Program-made: the position numbers and the translations under genes
Shown here: positions 46,137-58,679 of the stretch, piece after piece
Layout of the letters: every line of letters begins with the position of its first letter
Numbering within the stretch: the stretch's first letter is position 1
The notes under the pieces: generated by a model
Seen by the model: the letters and a program-made list of their open reading frames with translations, nothing else
Database searches by the model: none
What the model was told of the DNA's origin: nothing
Source: Alisma plantago-aquatica
Taxonomy: Eukaryota; Streptophyta; Magnoliopsida; Alismatales; Alismataceae
Length of the DNA stretch: 64,000 nt
Direction of reading: 5' to 3'
Assembly: GCA_963693085.1 (NCBI GenBank)
Contig: OY856410.1
Location: 883,892,335 to 883,956,334, forward strand

Positions 46137-47440
46137 GCTCCCCTTCCAACTTTGGTAGTTCTCGGACCACTCCGAAGCGCGGAATAGGTAATGCCTTGTT
46201 CCATGGTAAAGGCTGGGAGGTGGAGTTCTTCATTTTGGTAAATGTGCGCCAGGTTGGATGCTGACGAAGTATTCCCGGTGGATGAGAGTAACATTATTTC
46301 CTTCTTTAATTTTATTCAGAGAGGGGAGTAATTTTACTTCCCTTTTTAATTTTATTCTTATGCATGTAAGAGGGCAAAAAAAATTCTAAAATGAGTGTTT
46401 TTTTTTCCTTTAAATTAAGGAGTTCTCGTATTCATCCCGCCTGGCCGCCATAAGCAAAACTCATTTAGAAGAGAAATGCCAGGTATGCAAGCGGACGGAA
46501 AAGGGTCGTGGTGCAGGAAGCAGCGTGCTGTTTGGTGGCCGTATAGCATACACTTTTGTCTTTAGTAAACGGGAAGACTCGCAGTTTCGGAATCCGCCCC
46601 GCCGCGCGCGTCCCCCGAGGACGAGGAGGTAGCCTCACATCTCACTCATCACTCAAAACCCCAACTCCCGATGTATCTGCGCGCATCCATCGTCCTGGTC
46701 CTCCCTCCCGTCTCCCGATGCATGGAGCAGCTGGACATGGATCGGATTCCAGACTTGCAGTTGAAAAGAAAGCGGCACAAAAAGAGACGACGGGACGTTG
46801 CTAGAATGGTCGGCCTGCTTGCGCGGGCTTCTTCACAACCCTTGATCCTTCTTCACCAAGCTGTCGTCGAGACTGAAGATTCCCATGGATGGTGCAAAAG
46901 AGGCCTTCCCTCACTCCTTTCCCGCCCCTCCTACTGTTCTGTCCTGGCAGTAGTAGTAGACTAGTAGAAGTACCCCACTCCCGTTCATCCCGGGCGCGGC
47001 CCACGAACATGAGCTGACCACAACGTGCTGAAATGTCGGGTGAACACAGAGAGGTGATCCTGATTCATGAAGATACCCGAAGTCCGACATACGACGTCGA
47101 TGGAATGGAACAAGGGAATATATACCTTGCTTGTGAAAGAGGTGAGCAGTGCAGGGCTGTAGTTGTCTATGATACATTATTCTGCTACAACTTTAGCTTC
47201 CAAAACTATACCTCCTGACGATCGACGTGGTCGCTGCTGCACTCCGTTGATGACTGATCGTGGTGGCGGCCCGCTTTTAACGTCATCGTGGTCCCTCGCT
47301 CGTTGCCGGCTTTTAACACTGGACACAGTTCTCCTATAATCTACTAGCACACGCCCTAGTTCCCATCAACTCGGCAACTTCATTGCATGAGTAAAACCTC
47401 GCTTGTTCTCTTCCATCGCCCTTGCCATCTGTTCGGTCGC
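46137..47440. other. Unassigned stretch with a GC-rich island
   Basis: 46280-46390 holds two imperfect copies of a CTTTAATTTTATTC-type repeat. 46440-47440 is GC-rich and looks low-copy, unlike its surroundings, with short frames (46556-46804, 46671-46964, 47033-47218). None shows a recognisable domain. It could be a decayed gene or promoter fragment or part of an unknown element. Confidence 0.4.
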
Positions 47441-47960
47441 CAGGGGCGGAGTCATGATTTTGTTAGGCCAATGACACTTCAAACAAATAGCAAATCAGTC
47501 AAGCTTAGTTGTAGTCTACTATATCCTAGGTCTCATGTGTTAAGATCACAAATCCATAAGTAATTGTTCGAGATTCGATGAAAATTGAAACAGAATTTCC
47601 TGTATTTCAATTCTACACCGATGTATCACAAAACATGTTTTTTTTTTTTGACAAATCACACAAGAAAATTATCTCAAGCCATAGATATATGTATACAAAT
47701 TCACTTGTACGATGCATTTGTACAAACAATGACTACGCAAATTATATGACGCAAAATGAATCATGAACTATGTATGATCTAGGATTGCACATGCTTTGTC
47801 TAGTTGCATTATAACTGTTTTCTCGTATAATAGGTTTGTACCGAAAATGACTGTAGAAATTTTATTAGGAAAATGGAATCTCCAACTACGATCATGGATT
47901 ACATCTACTCTATTTATTTGCAATTAATTTCATGAAATAGCAATAAAAATAATTTATTCC
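47441..47960. other. AT-rich stretch, nothing recognised
   Basis: It opens with CAGGGGCGGAGTCATGATTT, which resembles a terminus found in some plant DNA transposons, but no matching inverted end was seen. A T-run lies near 47638. There is no supported gene. Confidence 0.3.
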
Positions 47961-47999
47961 ATGCATGTTTCAAAAAAAAGTTAGAATTTGATGATCTAA

Positions 48000-49700
48000 T
48001 AACTTATGCAAAATTATTTATAGCACACCTTCTCCACCAATATTTACACCCCCCACATCAGAAACACACAAAATAATCGTTATATACAACTTGTAGCACT
48101 CTGCGACACGGCCCACTAGATGAATTTTTTTGGGTACATTTTGCACCATTTGCATGCATGCACTACTGCAATAAATTGCCACTGTAATAAAGCAATCATT
48201 GAAATAAAGCAACGACAATCCAACAACTAGCATTTATTACTCATAAAAACAAAACAATGAATTTCCAATTCAAAATATCTTTTTTTCTTCAAATTCCCTC
48301 TGCTTGTTTGTAGGATACAATGTTTGATCCAACCATCGGCATATTTACACACATTTCACGGCTAAATCCAAAATCAGTACTCGAATGTATTTAACATAGT
48401 GCCAAAATTTATCAACAAATATACTAAATATAAAGTAGCACAATCCGTACAGTAAGAAGTACATTTGATTAGCGAAATAAAATACACAGTTGATTGTTGA
48501 GTATGTTTATGCATTTTTCTAATTTATTGTACATATATGGAAATCATTATTTTATTTTTCTAAGAATAATACTAACAACATAACAATGAAAAAATTAATT
48601 CACAGGTTTTTGCTATACTATTTTATAATGTGAAATTTTAGTGCACTTTGCGTTGCTTCTATGCATGTAGACTTTGCTAGAAATACAATTTATAATGTCA
48701 CACCCTCCCGCAGTCATATTTGTATATATTTAATTGCTAAATCTAAAAGTAACACTTAATTATATCCAAGACTATACTAAAATTCTTCAATAAACAAACC
48801 TAAAATAAACTAGCACAATGCATCCTATTTCAGAAAAAAAAATATGGCAATGTTTTTCATCTGCTTTACAACTGTATAATATGTCTGATATGACCAAAAT
48901 TATGTTTATACATATTTTTATGCTAAGTCAAAAATAATATATAAATGTATTCAAAATAGTACTAAGAATATAACAGCATATTGCCAAAAAATCTATAGTA
49001 TAGTGCGACACAAATTTCAAAACCATAAGTCTGCTAGTGTGACTGCATGATACCGTGCACGCATGTCACTGCTGTAACAAATCAATGTTGTCACCGAGCC
49101 ACCCACCACCAACCACCACCAACCAATTACATTTAATTTCCCGCCCGCAAATAAACTTCAACTCTTTTCTAATTTCAATTTTTTTTATTTTCCCTCTATT
49201 TCTCTTTTCAAATACCCACTGTCATATTTTTACACATTTCACGTCTAATTTTAATATTCATATTTAGATATGTTTAACATAGTACCAAAGACTGTTAATC
49301 ATCAGATTTAAAATGAATTTACACAATATGTCAAATTTTACAAAAAATATTGCCCATTTATTTTTTATACATTCTTTAATTAATATGCTGGAAAAAAATG
49401 TGATAAGTGACCATATTTGATCAAAATATGTGTGTTACATATGTTCATATTTTGTTTCTAGTTCTACCTACCATACTAATTAATATTCAGAGCATCACCA
49501 AAAAATATCAACAACAATACTTAGTACAAACTAAAACAATGCTTACATTCAGAAAAATTATATGATTAGAAAAATATAATATAAGAGATAATGACTATCC
49601 ATTCTTTTCTCATATATTTATATTTTTATATGTAATTCAACGTCATTGTAAATGACCCATACTAGCTCACATTCCACAACATGAAAAGAGAAAAAACTCA
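48000..49700. repeat. Degenerate tandem repeats, about 0.88 kb period with sub-repeats
   Basis: Matching landmarks recur about 885 bp apart: CATATTTACACACATTTCAC (48338) with CATATTTTTACACATTTCAC (49223), ATTTAACATAGTGCC (about 48388) with GTTTAACATAGTACC (about 49270), and TTCCCTCTGCTTG (48292) with TTCCCTCTATTTC (about 49190). Weaker internal copies begin near 48705, 48895 and 49440. It is AT-rich and non-coding. Confidence 0.6.
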
Positions 49701-49799
49701 TATAAGCTGACATTCCACAATTTTTATATACACATGAATAATTTTTATACATCAAAGTGAGAAAATATAGCATTACATTATTAATATCTATAAATTATA

Positions 49800-50400
49800 T
49801 GTGTGAGCGGCCAACCAATCTCCATGTCCCTCCTTTTCCTGGGCATCCAACCAATCTCCATGAATAAAACGGTGGGCATGATGGCGACATGGACCATGGA
49901 TTGGCCATTCTGACGGTGATGGTGTTGCGGCATATTGGGGAGGACTGTAGGTTGGTGCTGATGGCATACCAGTCGCGGCAGCCACAGATCCCAATCGTGG
50001 CAACTATGACGTCCTGGATTGGGCGATGATAGCTATGATGAAGCATCTCGGTCAATACGGAGGGGCAACACGATGGTGAGTTGGTTATGGCAGAGGGATG
50101 ACGTGATGACTAGCTGGTTGTGGTGGTTGTGTGGCTCTGGCCTGGGCATGATGACAGAAGTGATGTTGTGGTGTCTAGGGCGACATTGTAGGTTGGCGGT
50201 GATGGCATTACAGACACGACGACCATGGCGTCTTGGCCTGGGTGGCAGAGGCTATGTTGTGGCGGCCTAGTCTTGACATACGATAGTGTGTCGATGAACT
50301 GGTCGTGGCGGACGGGTGGCTGGTCATGGTGGAGGGGTGGCACGACGGAGGGCTGGTCGTGCGACAACGTGGATGCTAGGACCTAGGTGGGAGAGACTCA
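49800..50400. other. GC-rich block with simple Gly/His-type repeats, unassigned
   Basis: Imperfect repetition of modules such as CTGGTCGTGGCGG, GGTTGGCGGTGATGGCAT and GGTTGGTGCTGATGGCAT. Frames on the minus strand (50110-50367 and 49795-50055) are low in complexity, with no domain. A minus-strand TATA box lies just upstream of the first (50429-50436). Confidence 0.4.
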
Positions 50401-50428
50401 CGAGAGAGAGAGGGAGAGAGTGGAGTGG

Positions 50429-50436
50429 TTTTTATA
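50429..50436 (-). promoter_or_regulatory. Possible minus-strand TATA box and pyrimidine patch
   Basis: The minus strand reads GACTATAAAAACCACTCC, then CTCTCTCCCTCTCTCTC. A TATA box followed by a pyrimidine patch is a common plant core-promoter layout. The frame at 50367-50110 begins about 60 bp downstream, but its protein is unrecognised. Confidence 0.35.
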
Positions 50437-50459
50437 GTCGTGTGACATGTTTGTTCGTC

Positions 50460-51385
50460 TTCTTGCATTGTACTTATTTTTGACTAGTACAGTGTGAGCG
50501 CATTTCCTTAGTAATTGTGAAGACTGCTAGTTTTAATGGCTCTCGCAACTCTCAAGGCTGGGGAGGAGAGGCTAGTGTAGGTAGTGTGCTCTATATCAAT
50601 ACTCATAACTTATAAGTCAAACATTTTTATTATGTAAATAATTTTTAGATAAATGACAAGCTTTTTAGATATTTTCAAAAGCAAGTGTTGAATCTTGTAT
50701 TTTAAATATAACTAAAAATAGACCAATATCAACTACTATATAACTTACACAAATAACCTCTTTTACTCTTCCCATTTAATTAAATGTTGTAATTAAAAAC
50801 CATTAATTTTTTAGGTATTTTATAGCTAAAAATATGTTATGAAATATTTTGATGTTAACTTATATTTCACAATGATGAAATCATAAGGAGTTGGACGTTC
50901 CACAACTAATTATAAGTCAAAAGACTGCAAATAAAATACTCATATTATAATAACATAAAGAGGTTCATTGTCTTTACCTCGCTGTAATGACTTCAGTTTT
51001 TTTTATATTTAATGTTTCGAATTATGCAAATAGAAACTCTAGCCCTTAAGACAAATTGTTATGGTTTCTTCTTAGGAGGTTAGCTTATAGTAAAACATTA
51101 GGTGCTCATTTAAATTATCGTCAAATATACATGATTATTCCCAATGGCTTTTTCTTTCGAAAATTTGATCATAATTACGAAAACAATGATCATTCCTCTG
51201 ATTATGTCTATCGTGGATCTTTGAGAAGCAAAGTTAAGTAAAGTGATATAGAACCCTTCCTTTAGAGTAGCAGGTTCTTTCGAGTTTATTGACAATCATA
51301 TGCATTTTAGTAATCTTCTCAAAAAGTAGAAAGGTATTTCTATCTTCTGTATGCATGTAATTCCAAATGTAATGATATATTTACA
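50460..51385. other. AT-rich stretch, nothing recognised
   Basis: No domain, repeat boundary or RNA gene was seen. Two short frames near 51056-51295 overlap on opposite strands and lack support. Confidence 0.3.
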
Positions 51386-51418
51386 GACACACACACACAC
51401 CTACACACTCATACACAA

Positions 51419-51470
<52 letters not shown>
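51386..51470. repeat. (CA)n(TA)n microsatellite, left of the MITE
   Basis: An interrupted CA run is followed by a pure TA run ending at 51470, where the MITE terminus starts. The TA run resumes at 51866. Confidence 0.95.
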
Positions 51471-51471
<1 letters not shown>

Positions 51472-51865
51472 GTCAGGCTAGAATACACTCGAGTGTATTC
51501 GGAGCAGAATACACTCAAGTAGTTTTTTGATGATGCAATATTTTTTTTGAAAATCTAATCTGTTGATCTTCTTAAACATCTAGTGAACAACTCATACGCA
51601 AAATTTGAGCACATTTGGATATGTATAGGTCATGTTGTGAAGACCGCAAAAATTATGCATTTCAAATTAGTTTCGCGCGTCGATTTTGTTGCCCTTGGAT
51701 GAATGACTTACACTCATCCAAATGTGCTCAAAATTTGTATGCAGCCTAGTTATAGTATGAATGTGAAGATCAATGGTTGACATTTTGTAAAAAATAGTCT
51801 TGATATGCAAACACACTTGAGTGTATTCGTGCGATCCGTACACTCGAGTGTATTCTAGCCTGACT
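51471..51865. mobile_element. Palindromic MITE inserted in a TA microsatellite
   Basis: 395 bp. Terminal inverted repeats of 27 bp start AGTCAGGCTAGAATACACTC on both sides. The left end contains the perfect 20-bp palindrome GAATACACTCGAGTGTATTC (51481-51500), and each end has a further GAATACACTC copy further in. The interior also folds back: GCAAAATTTGAGCACATTTG near 51598 pairs with CAAATGTGCTCAAAATTTGT near 51719. TA repeats flank both sides, as reported for rice Micron elements. The superfamily is not determined. Confidence 0.85.
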
Positions 51866-51889
51866 ATATATATATATATATATATATAT

Positions 51890-52231
51890 TCACCGCCTGT
51901 GAGGGTAACTGATTTTTGTTAGCCGCTGATCTATTTTGTAACATGAAGGGGCACATAATTATAATGAGACAACCAAGATTTTAATAGAAAGACTCGTTTC
52001 ATAAGTACATCGTGAAATTTTTATTATCCCTCTAAAAATAGTAAAAATGATATATGTGACAAAATAGTAAACCATTTATGTTGTATTATAAGATTAGTCT
52101 TTCTATTACAATTTTGTTTATATTATTACAATTTAAACTGTCTCATTAAAAATGTATGCCTTCCTATTACAAAACAGACACACATATAACTAATCTTAGT
52201 TACCTGTAGTGGATTAATAGTCTATATATAC
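51890..52231. other. AT-rich stretch, nothing recognised
   Basis: Between the MITE and the second microsatellite. It has a direct/inverted scatter of TTTCTATTA motifs, with no gene. Confidence 0.3.
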
Positions 52232-52233
52232 AT

Positions 52234-52327
<94 letters not shown>
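52232..52327. repeat. (CA)n(TA)n compound microsatellite
   Basis: CATACA steps lead into a long CA run and then a TA run ending AAAGTG. Minus-strand frames of repeated Cys-Val and Tyr-Ile are artefacts of this repeat. Confidence 0.97.
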
Positions 52328-52332
<5 letters not shown>

Positions 52333-52693
52333 GAATATTTTGATAGTAGTTTTGTGTGCACATGTTCTGATTGTAAATACAAGATGAGATGACTCATACA
52401 ACATTCATAACTAAAAAAAAGTGTATGAAAATAGAAAATTTCATTAACAACATAAAATAAAAAAGCAAGATGATATAGACCAATCCCCTAGACCTGCATT
52501 TTATTTATGATCAATACATAAATGACCTAAATATATTACATATGCACATTTTTATATATTATACACAAACATGGATATATATTTAATCTCAATTTAGGTG
52601 GGGGATTACCTCTAGGTCCACCCTATCTAGAGATGATAGGAGAAACTCTAAAAACCCAAATCTTTCCACCATTTCCGCCCAACTAGATAGGCA

Positions 52694-53398
52694 CAACTAG
52701 ACAGGTTGTGGTGATCCTCCTAACATCACAGATCTACAACCTTCACTCAATTGTAGAGTTCTTGCTCAGGATTGTCAACAACATATCCTGCTTCACCGTC
52801 GCCTGGAGGACTTCCTTGGTTACAAAGTGCTTCATGTGAAACCCTCTCTAAGACCTCGATACAGAAGCTCAAGTAGGGGAAGTTCACCACACTCATGGTA
52901 CAGAGGTGGAACATGATGATTGACAAAAAAAAGAGGTAGATCATGGGAAGACGGTATATCTTCAGATGGTGATAATCTTAGTAGGTATGGTGATTGTGAT
53001 TATCTTTTTAAGGAGCCTTATGACACTCTTTTGGATGTTGGAAAAGGACATATCAGGTTCATTGTTTGATGGTTCTTGTGATCTTCATTCTTGGATGATG
53101 GTGGGAGTTTGGTTCCATTCTAGTTCTTCCATGAGATGTGGGTTTGTGTGATCGTGATGTTGGTTGGTGTTTTTTCCTATTTTTTGGATGGTTATGTTGT
53201 CGATCCTTCTGGTTTAGATATTCGTTAGGTGTTGAGGCTATCCAGGTGCTTTGGATGGAGGTGTTGCTTTAGTTTTTTTTGTTAGAGTTTTGTTGTGGTG
53301 AGTGGCTTAATGTTACACTTTTCCTTGTTTGTACCTTTGATGCTTTTGCCTATGAATGGATGTAGGATGAATACGATTGATCCATCTTAATAAAAAAA
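52694..53398 (+). mobile_element. Retroposed insert (probably 5'-truncated LINE) with 12-bp TSD and A-tail
   Basis: ACTAGATAGGCA at 52682-52693 recurs at 53399-53410, directly after TTAATAAAAAAAA. A variable-length direct repeat plus an A-tail is the mark of LINE-machinery insertion. The 3' part (T/G-rich, ending in CTTTTGCC and AATAAAAA) resembles plant L1 3' UTRs. The first 230 bp do not read as ORF2. A minus-strand frame there and an internal A-run near 52924 could mean a 5' inversion. Confidence 0.6.
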
Positions 53399-53410
53399 AC
53401 TAGATAGGCA

Positions 53411-56400
53411 GAAAAAATATGGAATGTTGATGATAAAATGCTACTGCATTATTATTTAAAAGCTTTCAAGCATGGATGTACCAAATATGGGGTGCACCAA
53501 ATTTTTCAAAATGGCAGACTAGCTCTCCAATATAAATACACTAGCTTTGCTACATTAGTGCATCCAATTTTGAGTACCGTTTCAATAACTATCCATGATT
53601 AAAACACTAGATTTGAAGAATTAGGGAATATGCATTGGAACAGTACAACACCATATATTGAGAACCACATTTTAAAAATTCATGCATAACATGTTTTTGA
53701 ATATTTTGCACAAGCCTTCACATTAGATACACTAATTTTCTAGAATGGATTTTTGAAATACCCATGTTCTCTCTAATCTAATGATTGAAAAAAGCATATA
53801 AAGTTGATCTAGTGATCTCAATTAGATTTATTACACACTAAGAGACATCATTGCCAACACTAAAATTTAGTTGACTCAGTCACAATTTGAACCATCAACC
53901 ATGTGGGACTTCCAAGTATGGGTTGGGTTTCCTCAAGAATGAAATTGGAGGTTTGTTGCATGATCAAACTATGTATTCAAGAATTACTATTAATGACATT
54001 TGTAGTATGAGGAATTCTAGAATGTATGTTCTTCATATTAGATTGATGGATGGTTGCATGGGATGAGAAACTACAAATATGCATTATAGATGGTTTCATG
54101 CATTGTGGAAGTGTGGCTTTCTCATAACTGCAAAACTAACTTTTACATGCACAATGAGTATTCTGCATAGTTACAAGATCACCTGAATACTACCATGAAA
54201 TAAGAAGTTAAATATTTATACAACTTTATATTGACTTTTCTTGCTTAAATCCATAAAAGAGAGTGAAAGTATATTTTGGCTTTATATTTCTCACTGATGA
54301 GGCCCAGAGAGAAGCATGTGTAGATCTCATTGACAACTTGGTACCTTGTAATCTTACTATTGTAAGTGAAGCTGAGATGGTGGTCGAATGCATACTATAG
54401 GTGCATGTGTATTGATGTATATGAACCCAAGAAAATGAACAGAATACACCAAAATTCTGATAATTCTAAATATTAAGAATTATTTACTATAATTGATTAT
54501 CTATACTAATCATTTAACAATAGAGGATGAGCACTACTTCAATCCAATGACTCTCTTTGATCACAATTTTGGATCATATCAGTAGTAATTTTATAGCATC
54601 ACTAATGTCATATACATCACACTCACAATGTTACAATGTCTTAAGAAAACCAATTGGGATTATTCAAGGAGCTATTCACATGCATTTAGGATCTATGAAC
54701 TCAAGAGGGGCGGTGGTGGTTGGATCTATTCATATGCATTTAGAATTTATGATCATACACCAATGTTGTTTACATCACAATCATGATGGTACCTTACTAT
54801 TTTAAGTTATTTAAAATCCCAAATGCATTACAATCCCTTCTAGCTTAATCTATCACATAATTTTGAGATCAAACTACCATTCATACAATCAATACAACTA
54901 ATATACATCAATGATCAATAGAGGATTCTATCTATTCTTCAAATTTAATCTTTAAGCATGACTTGAGTTGATTTGTCCAACTCTAGGGTTTTTTATTTGG
55001 AGCGGTTTGAGAGTGTCTTCAGATCTAAATTTATCTCAAAAGAAACATTAGACAAATATGAATTCAATGGTAAAGTCATAATCCACATATAGATGATGTA
55101 AATGTGGAGTAAACATTCCCCATTTGTAGTACAACAAACCACTCCTAAACATATTGAAACATGAGAAATGAAATTTCATACCCTTTGAATTCAAGAGGTG
55201 TTTTAATAGTTGGAGTTAATATTTTCCATCAATTCATACTTTCATGTTGTTGGTTACTTCATATAAAGTAACACATACCTTGAACGCTATATGCCCTTGC
55301 AATGTGTGGCAAATGATTATATCAATCAATGCATTCCAAAGTATTTGCAATATAAAATGAACTTAACGTTTTCATGTCCAAAATAAAATTTTATCTCCTT
55401 TGTCATAACACCAAGTTTATGTGTGTGTGGGGGTGTGGGGTAGAAGAGAAAGATAAAGACGGATTGACCAAATTCACTATATAAAACCATCCACAAAAAT
55501 GCAACTTAACAATACCAAAGCCAATCCATCTAGAATGTATCATCAAAATATGCATGTAACTCAAACAAATAGATTTTTCATTCCATACCAATTTTTAAGT
55601 AAGTTCAAGAAAATACAAGTTAAAACCATAAATAAATAGGACGCAACATGAAGATTGTAGTTCAAATCCAAAACAACCTCAGAATAAGTGTCCTTAATAT
55701 CATAGAACATTGACAATAAAATGGAAATTTAAGGATAAGAAGGACTATATATGTGATTCCTTTCTAATATCATAGTCTTCATATTCTATACATAGTAGTC
55801 CATGGGAGAAATACATTTAACTTCCTCTCTCCATCATCCTCATAAACCCCCTCATGGTTGACATTATTTTCTTTTCCTTATTCTTCTTTGTCGTTATCTT
55901 CCTCCATGGCAATATCTTACTAGGAATGATAATTGGGACATCTCTCATTTACCATATGTCAAGTTGTGAGATTATAGTCCACTTGAGTCTAATGATAGAC
56001 ATGAGTAGAATTATAGACGCGGATGAAACATATAGTGCTTGTGAAGGTGGGGCATCTTAATATGTCTCATGAGGAAGAGATGAGGGACCAACAACATGGG
56101 AAGAGGATGAGGTGTGGTGGGATGTTTAGTAGAACTAATCATATTCATATGGAGCATACTCAATGTAAGGGGAGAATGAATGGTATGCATGTTAGTATAT
56201 TGTATATGTAGAGGTGAAGTTTAGGGTTTTGTGTTTCACCATGTACAAAATATCTTCATGAAGGTGGGAAGTTTCTTGATGAAAATGTTTTGTAACTTGA
56301 GAAAAATAATGATGCTAGTGCATCATATATCCCATCATCTATCATTGGACATAGAGAAATTTTCCTAGGTAGGTGGTAGCAGTATAGAAATATGAGACGG

Positions 56401-58010
56401 TGGTTGGGTGGATGGTGGAGTCTTGTAGTTAGAGCTTGGGCCATGTGTAGAATACATAGATGACTGGCTACTAAGGAAGGATTTTTTTACTGTGACATCA
56501 GAGATTATAGCTTCTTTGTGATCAAAGGAGTATCCAAGATCAGTGAAAAGGGATTTCTTGGCCTGATGCTAAAAGGGACCACACATTATGTTAGGTTAGG
56601 GGTGTGAGTCTCATGAGCGTGTTGTCAGGAGTCAACACAAGTCATATGGTGTAGAATATACTTGGCCTACATAACTATGACATCATGAAGAAGGTAGTAT
56701 ATGATCAAATGATATTTGTATGATCTTATATGCATTTTTTTGGGATGGACATTGAAATTTAGATTCATGGGATGATCCATGCCTTTTTGTCTCAGAGAGG
56801 AAGATAAGCTTGTCCTCTTGGAATATGAAAACCTAGGTTCCTTAAGATCCATACACACATCATGAATTTTATAAGTGGGGATAATAATTCTTCTAGAAGT
56901 TTTCAATGCTAATGATGTCTAAAGAACCCACATAAGCTCTATCCCACCCATTAAACCTATCCAATTGGTTGAATTTGTCATCTACACTATCTTCAAATAT
57001 TTGAAATGAAATCCAATAATCATGAATGAGATAATTAGTTTATGATCAAACAAGGGTTAAGGGAGGTGAAATTTCATGTGAGATTAGAATAAAGATCTTA
57101 TAATAAATTCTTTCTTGATAGTTGATTCTTGAGACATATTTTTAGGAGCAACAATAATCAAATTTTAGTTTTCAAAGATCTCAATTATCCATAAAACCTT
57201 CAAATCTAAATCTTTCAAAGATATAGTTGGGAATGGAGCCCTAGGAAGAAGTTTCTCATAGAGTTGGATATCTTGGGCATATATGAATGATGTGCTATCA
57301 AACAAGACAATATTCAATTAGGATAAAGGATGGTTGGATTGATTTTCTTCTCTAGGATTTACACTAGGGTTGGTCCTTCTACATTTTCTGATTCCAAACA
57401 TCATTGTGAATGGGGGATAACCTAGATAGAGTGACTTAGGGTAGACATATAGAAAAAGGAGATGTGGAAACCCTTATAGGTCATGGTTTGGTATATGTAT
57501 ACGATTGGGAAAGGGAGATGTTGAATGCAAAATCCAAGAGTAGTTTTTTTGTTGTCAAGATAAGCTAAGTTGAGAGGTGTTTTCAACTGATAGACACTTT
57601 TTAGTATTCAAAAATCAGTCTCATTAGTTGAGTGTCTAGGGTGAAAACTCGATCGCTGATGATGGTTGGCTAAACCCATTGGGGACACATCACTCTAGTT
57701 GTGTCAGACAAACTTAGCAAATAACAACTTTTGTTCAAACCTATATAGATTTCTAAAACTAGCCTATAAGTCCTCAAAACATCAAAAGGTGATCTTCATT
57801 TGTATATTTAACAAATAAATGTTCCTTTGAGTCAACAAAGACCATTATTGAGTCATAAAACAATGTAAATCACATTTGTGAAAATTTTCTCAAAAGGTAT
57901 ATGTGAAATTCAAACAATCATGGTGATATTTTGGACAAAGCAATAAAATATTAATCCACACGAGCACAGTAGATGCATGAAAATATGTCTAACTAGGTGG
58001 TATGCATCTA
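53411..58010. other. AT-rich unassigned DNA left of the SIRE-like copia
   Basis: No domain was recognised in any frame. By position it may include the 3' untranslated region and LTR of the minus-strand copia at 58.0-62.7 kb, but LTR ends were not found. A segment at 54817-55070 is related to 63749-63998. Small direct repeats occur at about 54665-54750 (ATGCATTTAG-N-AT pairs). Confidence 0.35.
54817..55070. repeat. Segment related to 63749-63998
   Basis: Both begin TCCCAAATGCA. They share GATTCTATCTATTCTT, then GATCTTTA/AATCTTTA, GCATGACTT and TAGAGTGTCT-type segments in the same order and orientation, at perhaps two-thirds identity by eye. The two copies are about 8.9 kb apart and flank the SIRE-like copia. 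Confidence 0.55.
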
Positions 58011-58019
58011 TTGAAAATG

Positions 58020-58480
58020 GAAATGGTAAGCAATTTAGATCTAACGAAATCAAAACTTTCCTAGGTGAATGCTTTTCAAAGACATGTACAAGTTGATTTA
58101 TAGTGTCCACACTTGTGATATAAATATCTTTTTTTAACAATGTGGTAACAAAATATGATGGTATAAATCTATTGTATTTTATAGACTATGTAATATAGGA
58201 TTGCAAGATAATTTAATTTCATTATTATTATCATTATAAACAAGAATTGGAATCAAAGGATATATTCAAATAATTTGGAATTTTCTATATCCATAGGACT
58301 TGGGCACATAAACTACTAGAGGCTATGTATTTGGTCTCAATAATATAATGCAATTGTGCTTTGGTTCTTGGTGAAGAAGACACTAGGCACAATATGAGGA
58401 GAAAGAAACTACCACTTGTGTGCTTATCAATCAATCGCTAATTATAATTGAAATGCAATATGTGGCTAGAGTAACGTCAT
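58020..58480 (-). pseudogene. Copia RNase H, broken
   Basis: The minus strand reads HTSGSFF at about 58410-58425, then KAQLHYIIETKYIASSSLCA at about 58305-58365, which is the NSVALSTAEAEYIAA-SCCAQ segment. The C-terminus KKDIYITSVDTINQLVHVFE at about 58075-58135 is the GDV-L-FVDT-NQLADIFTKPL segment, followed by LDLNCL. Stops lie between. This ends pol and sets the element's left coding limit near 58010. Confidence 0.78.
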
Positions 58481-58679
58481 TTGAATTAGGGTACCATAAA
58501 CCAAAATTTTGGTTCTTAGCTATATATAAGAATATTCTTTACCAATAAGAGATGTAAAATTATAGGGCATGATTGAAAAAGAGCACACAAGCCTACACTA
58601 ACTAGAATAACTGGTCAAGAGGTGGTAATATAAAGTAAGCTACTACTCATAGCTCTATAGATATTCTCATCTATTTTCT

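Noticed and set aside
47441..47475. Terminus of a DNA transposon (CAGGGGCGGAG motif)
   Set aside because: The motif looks familiar, but no inverted partner end or target duplication was found.
52200..52404. Cys-Val repeat peptides on the minus strand
   Set aside because: They are translation of the (CA)n(TA)n microsatellite.
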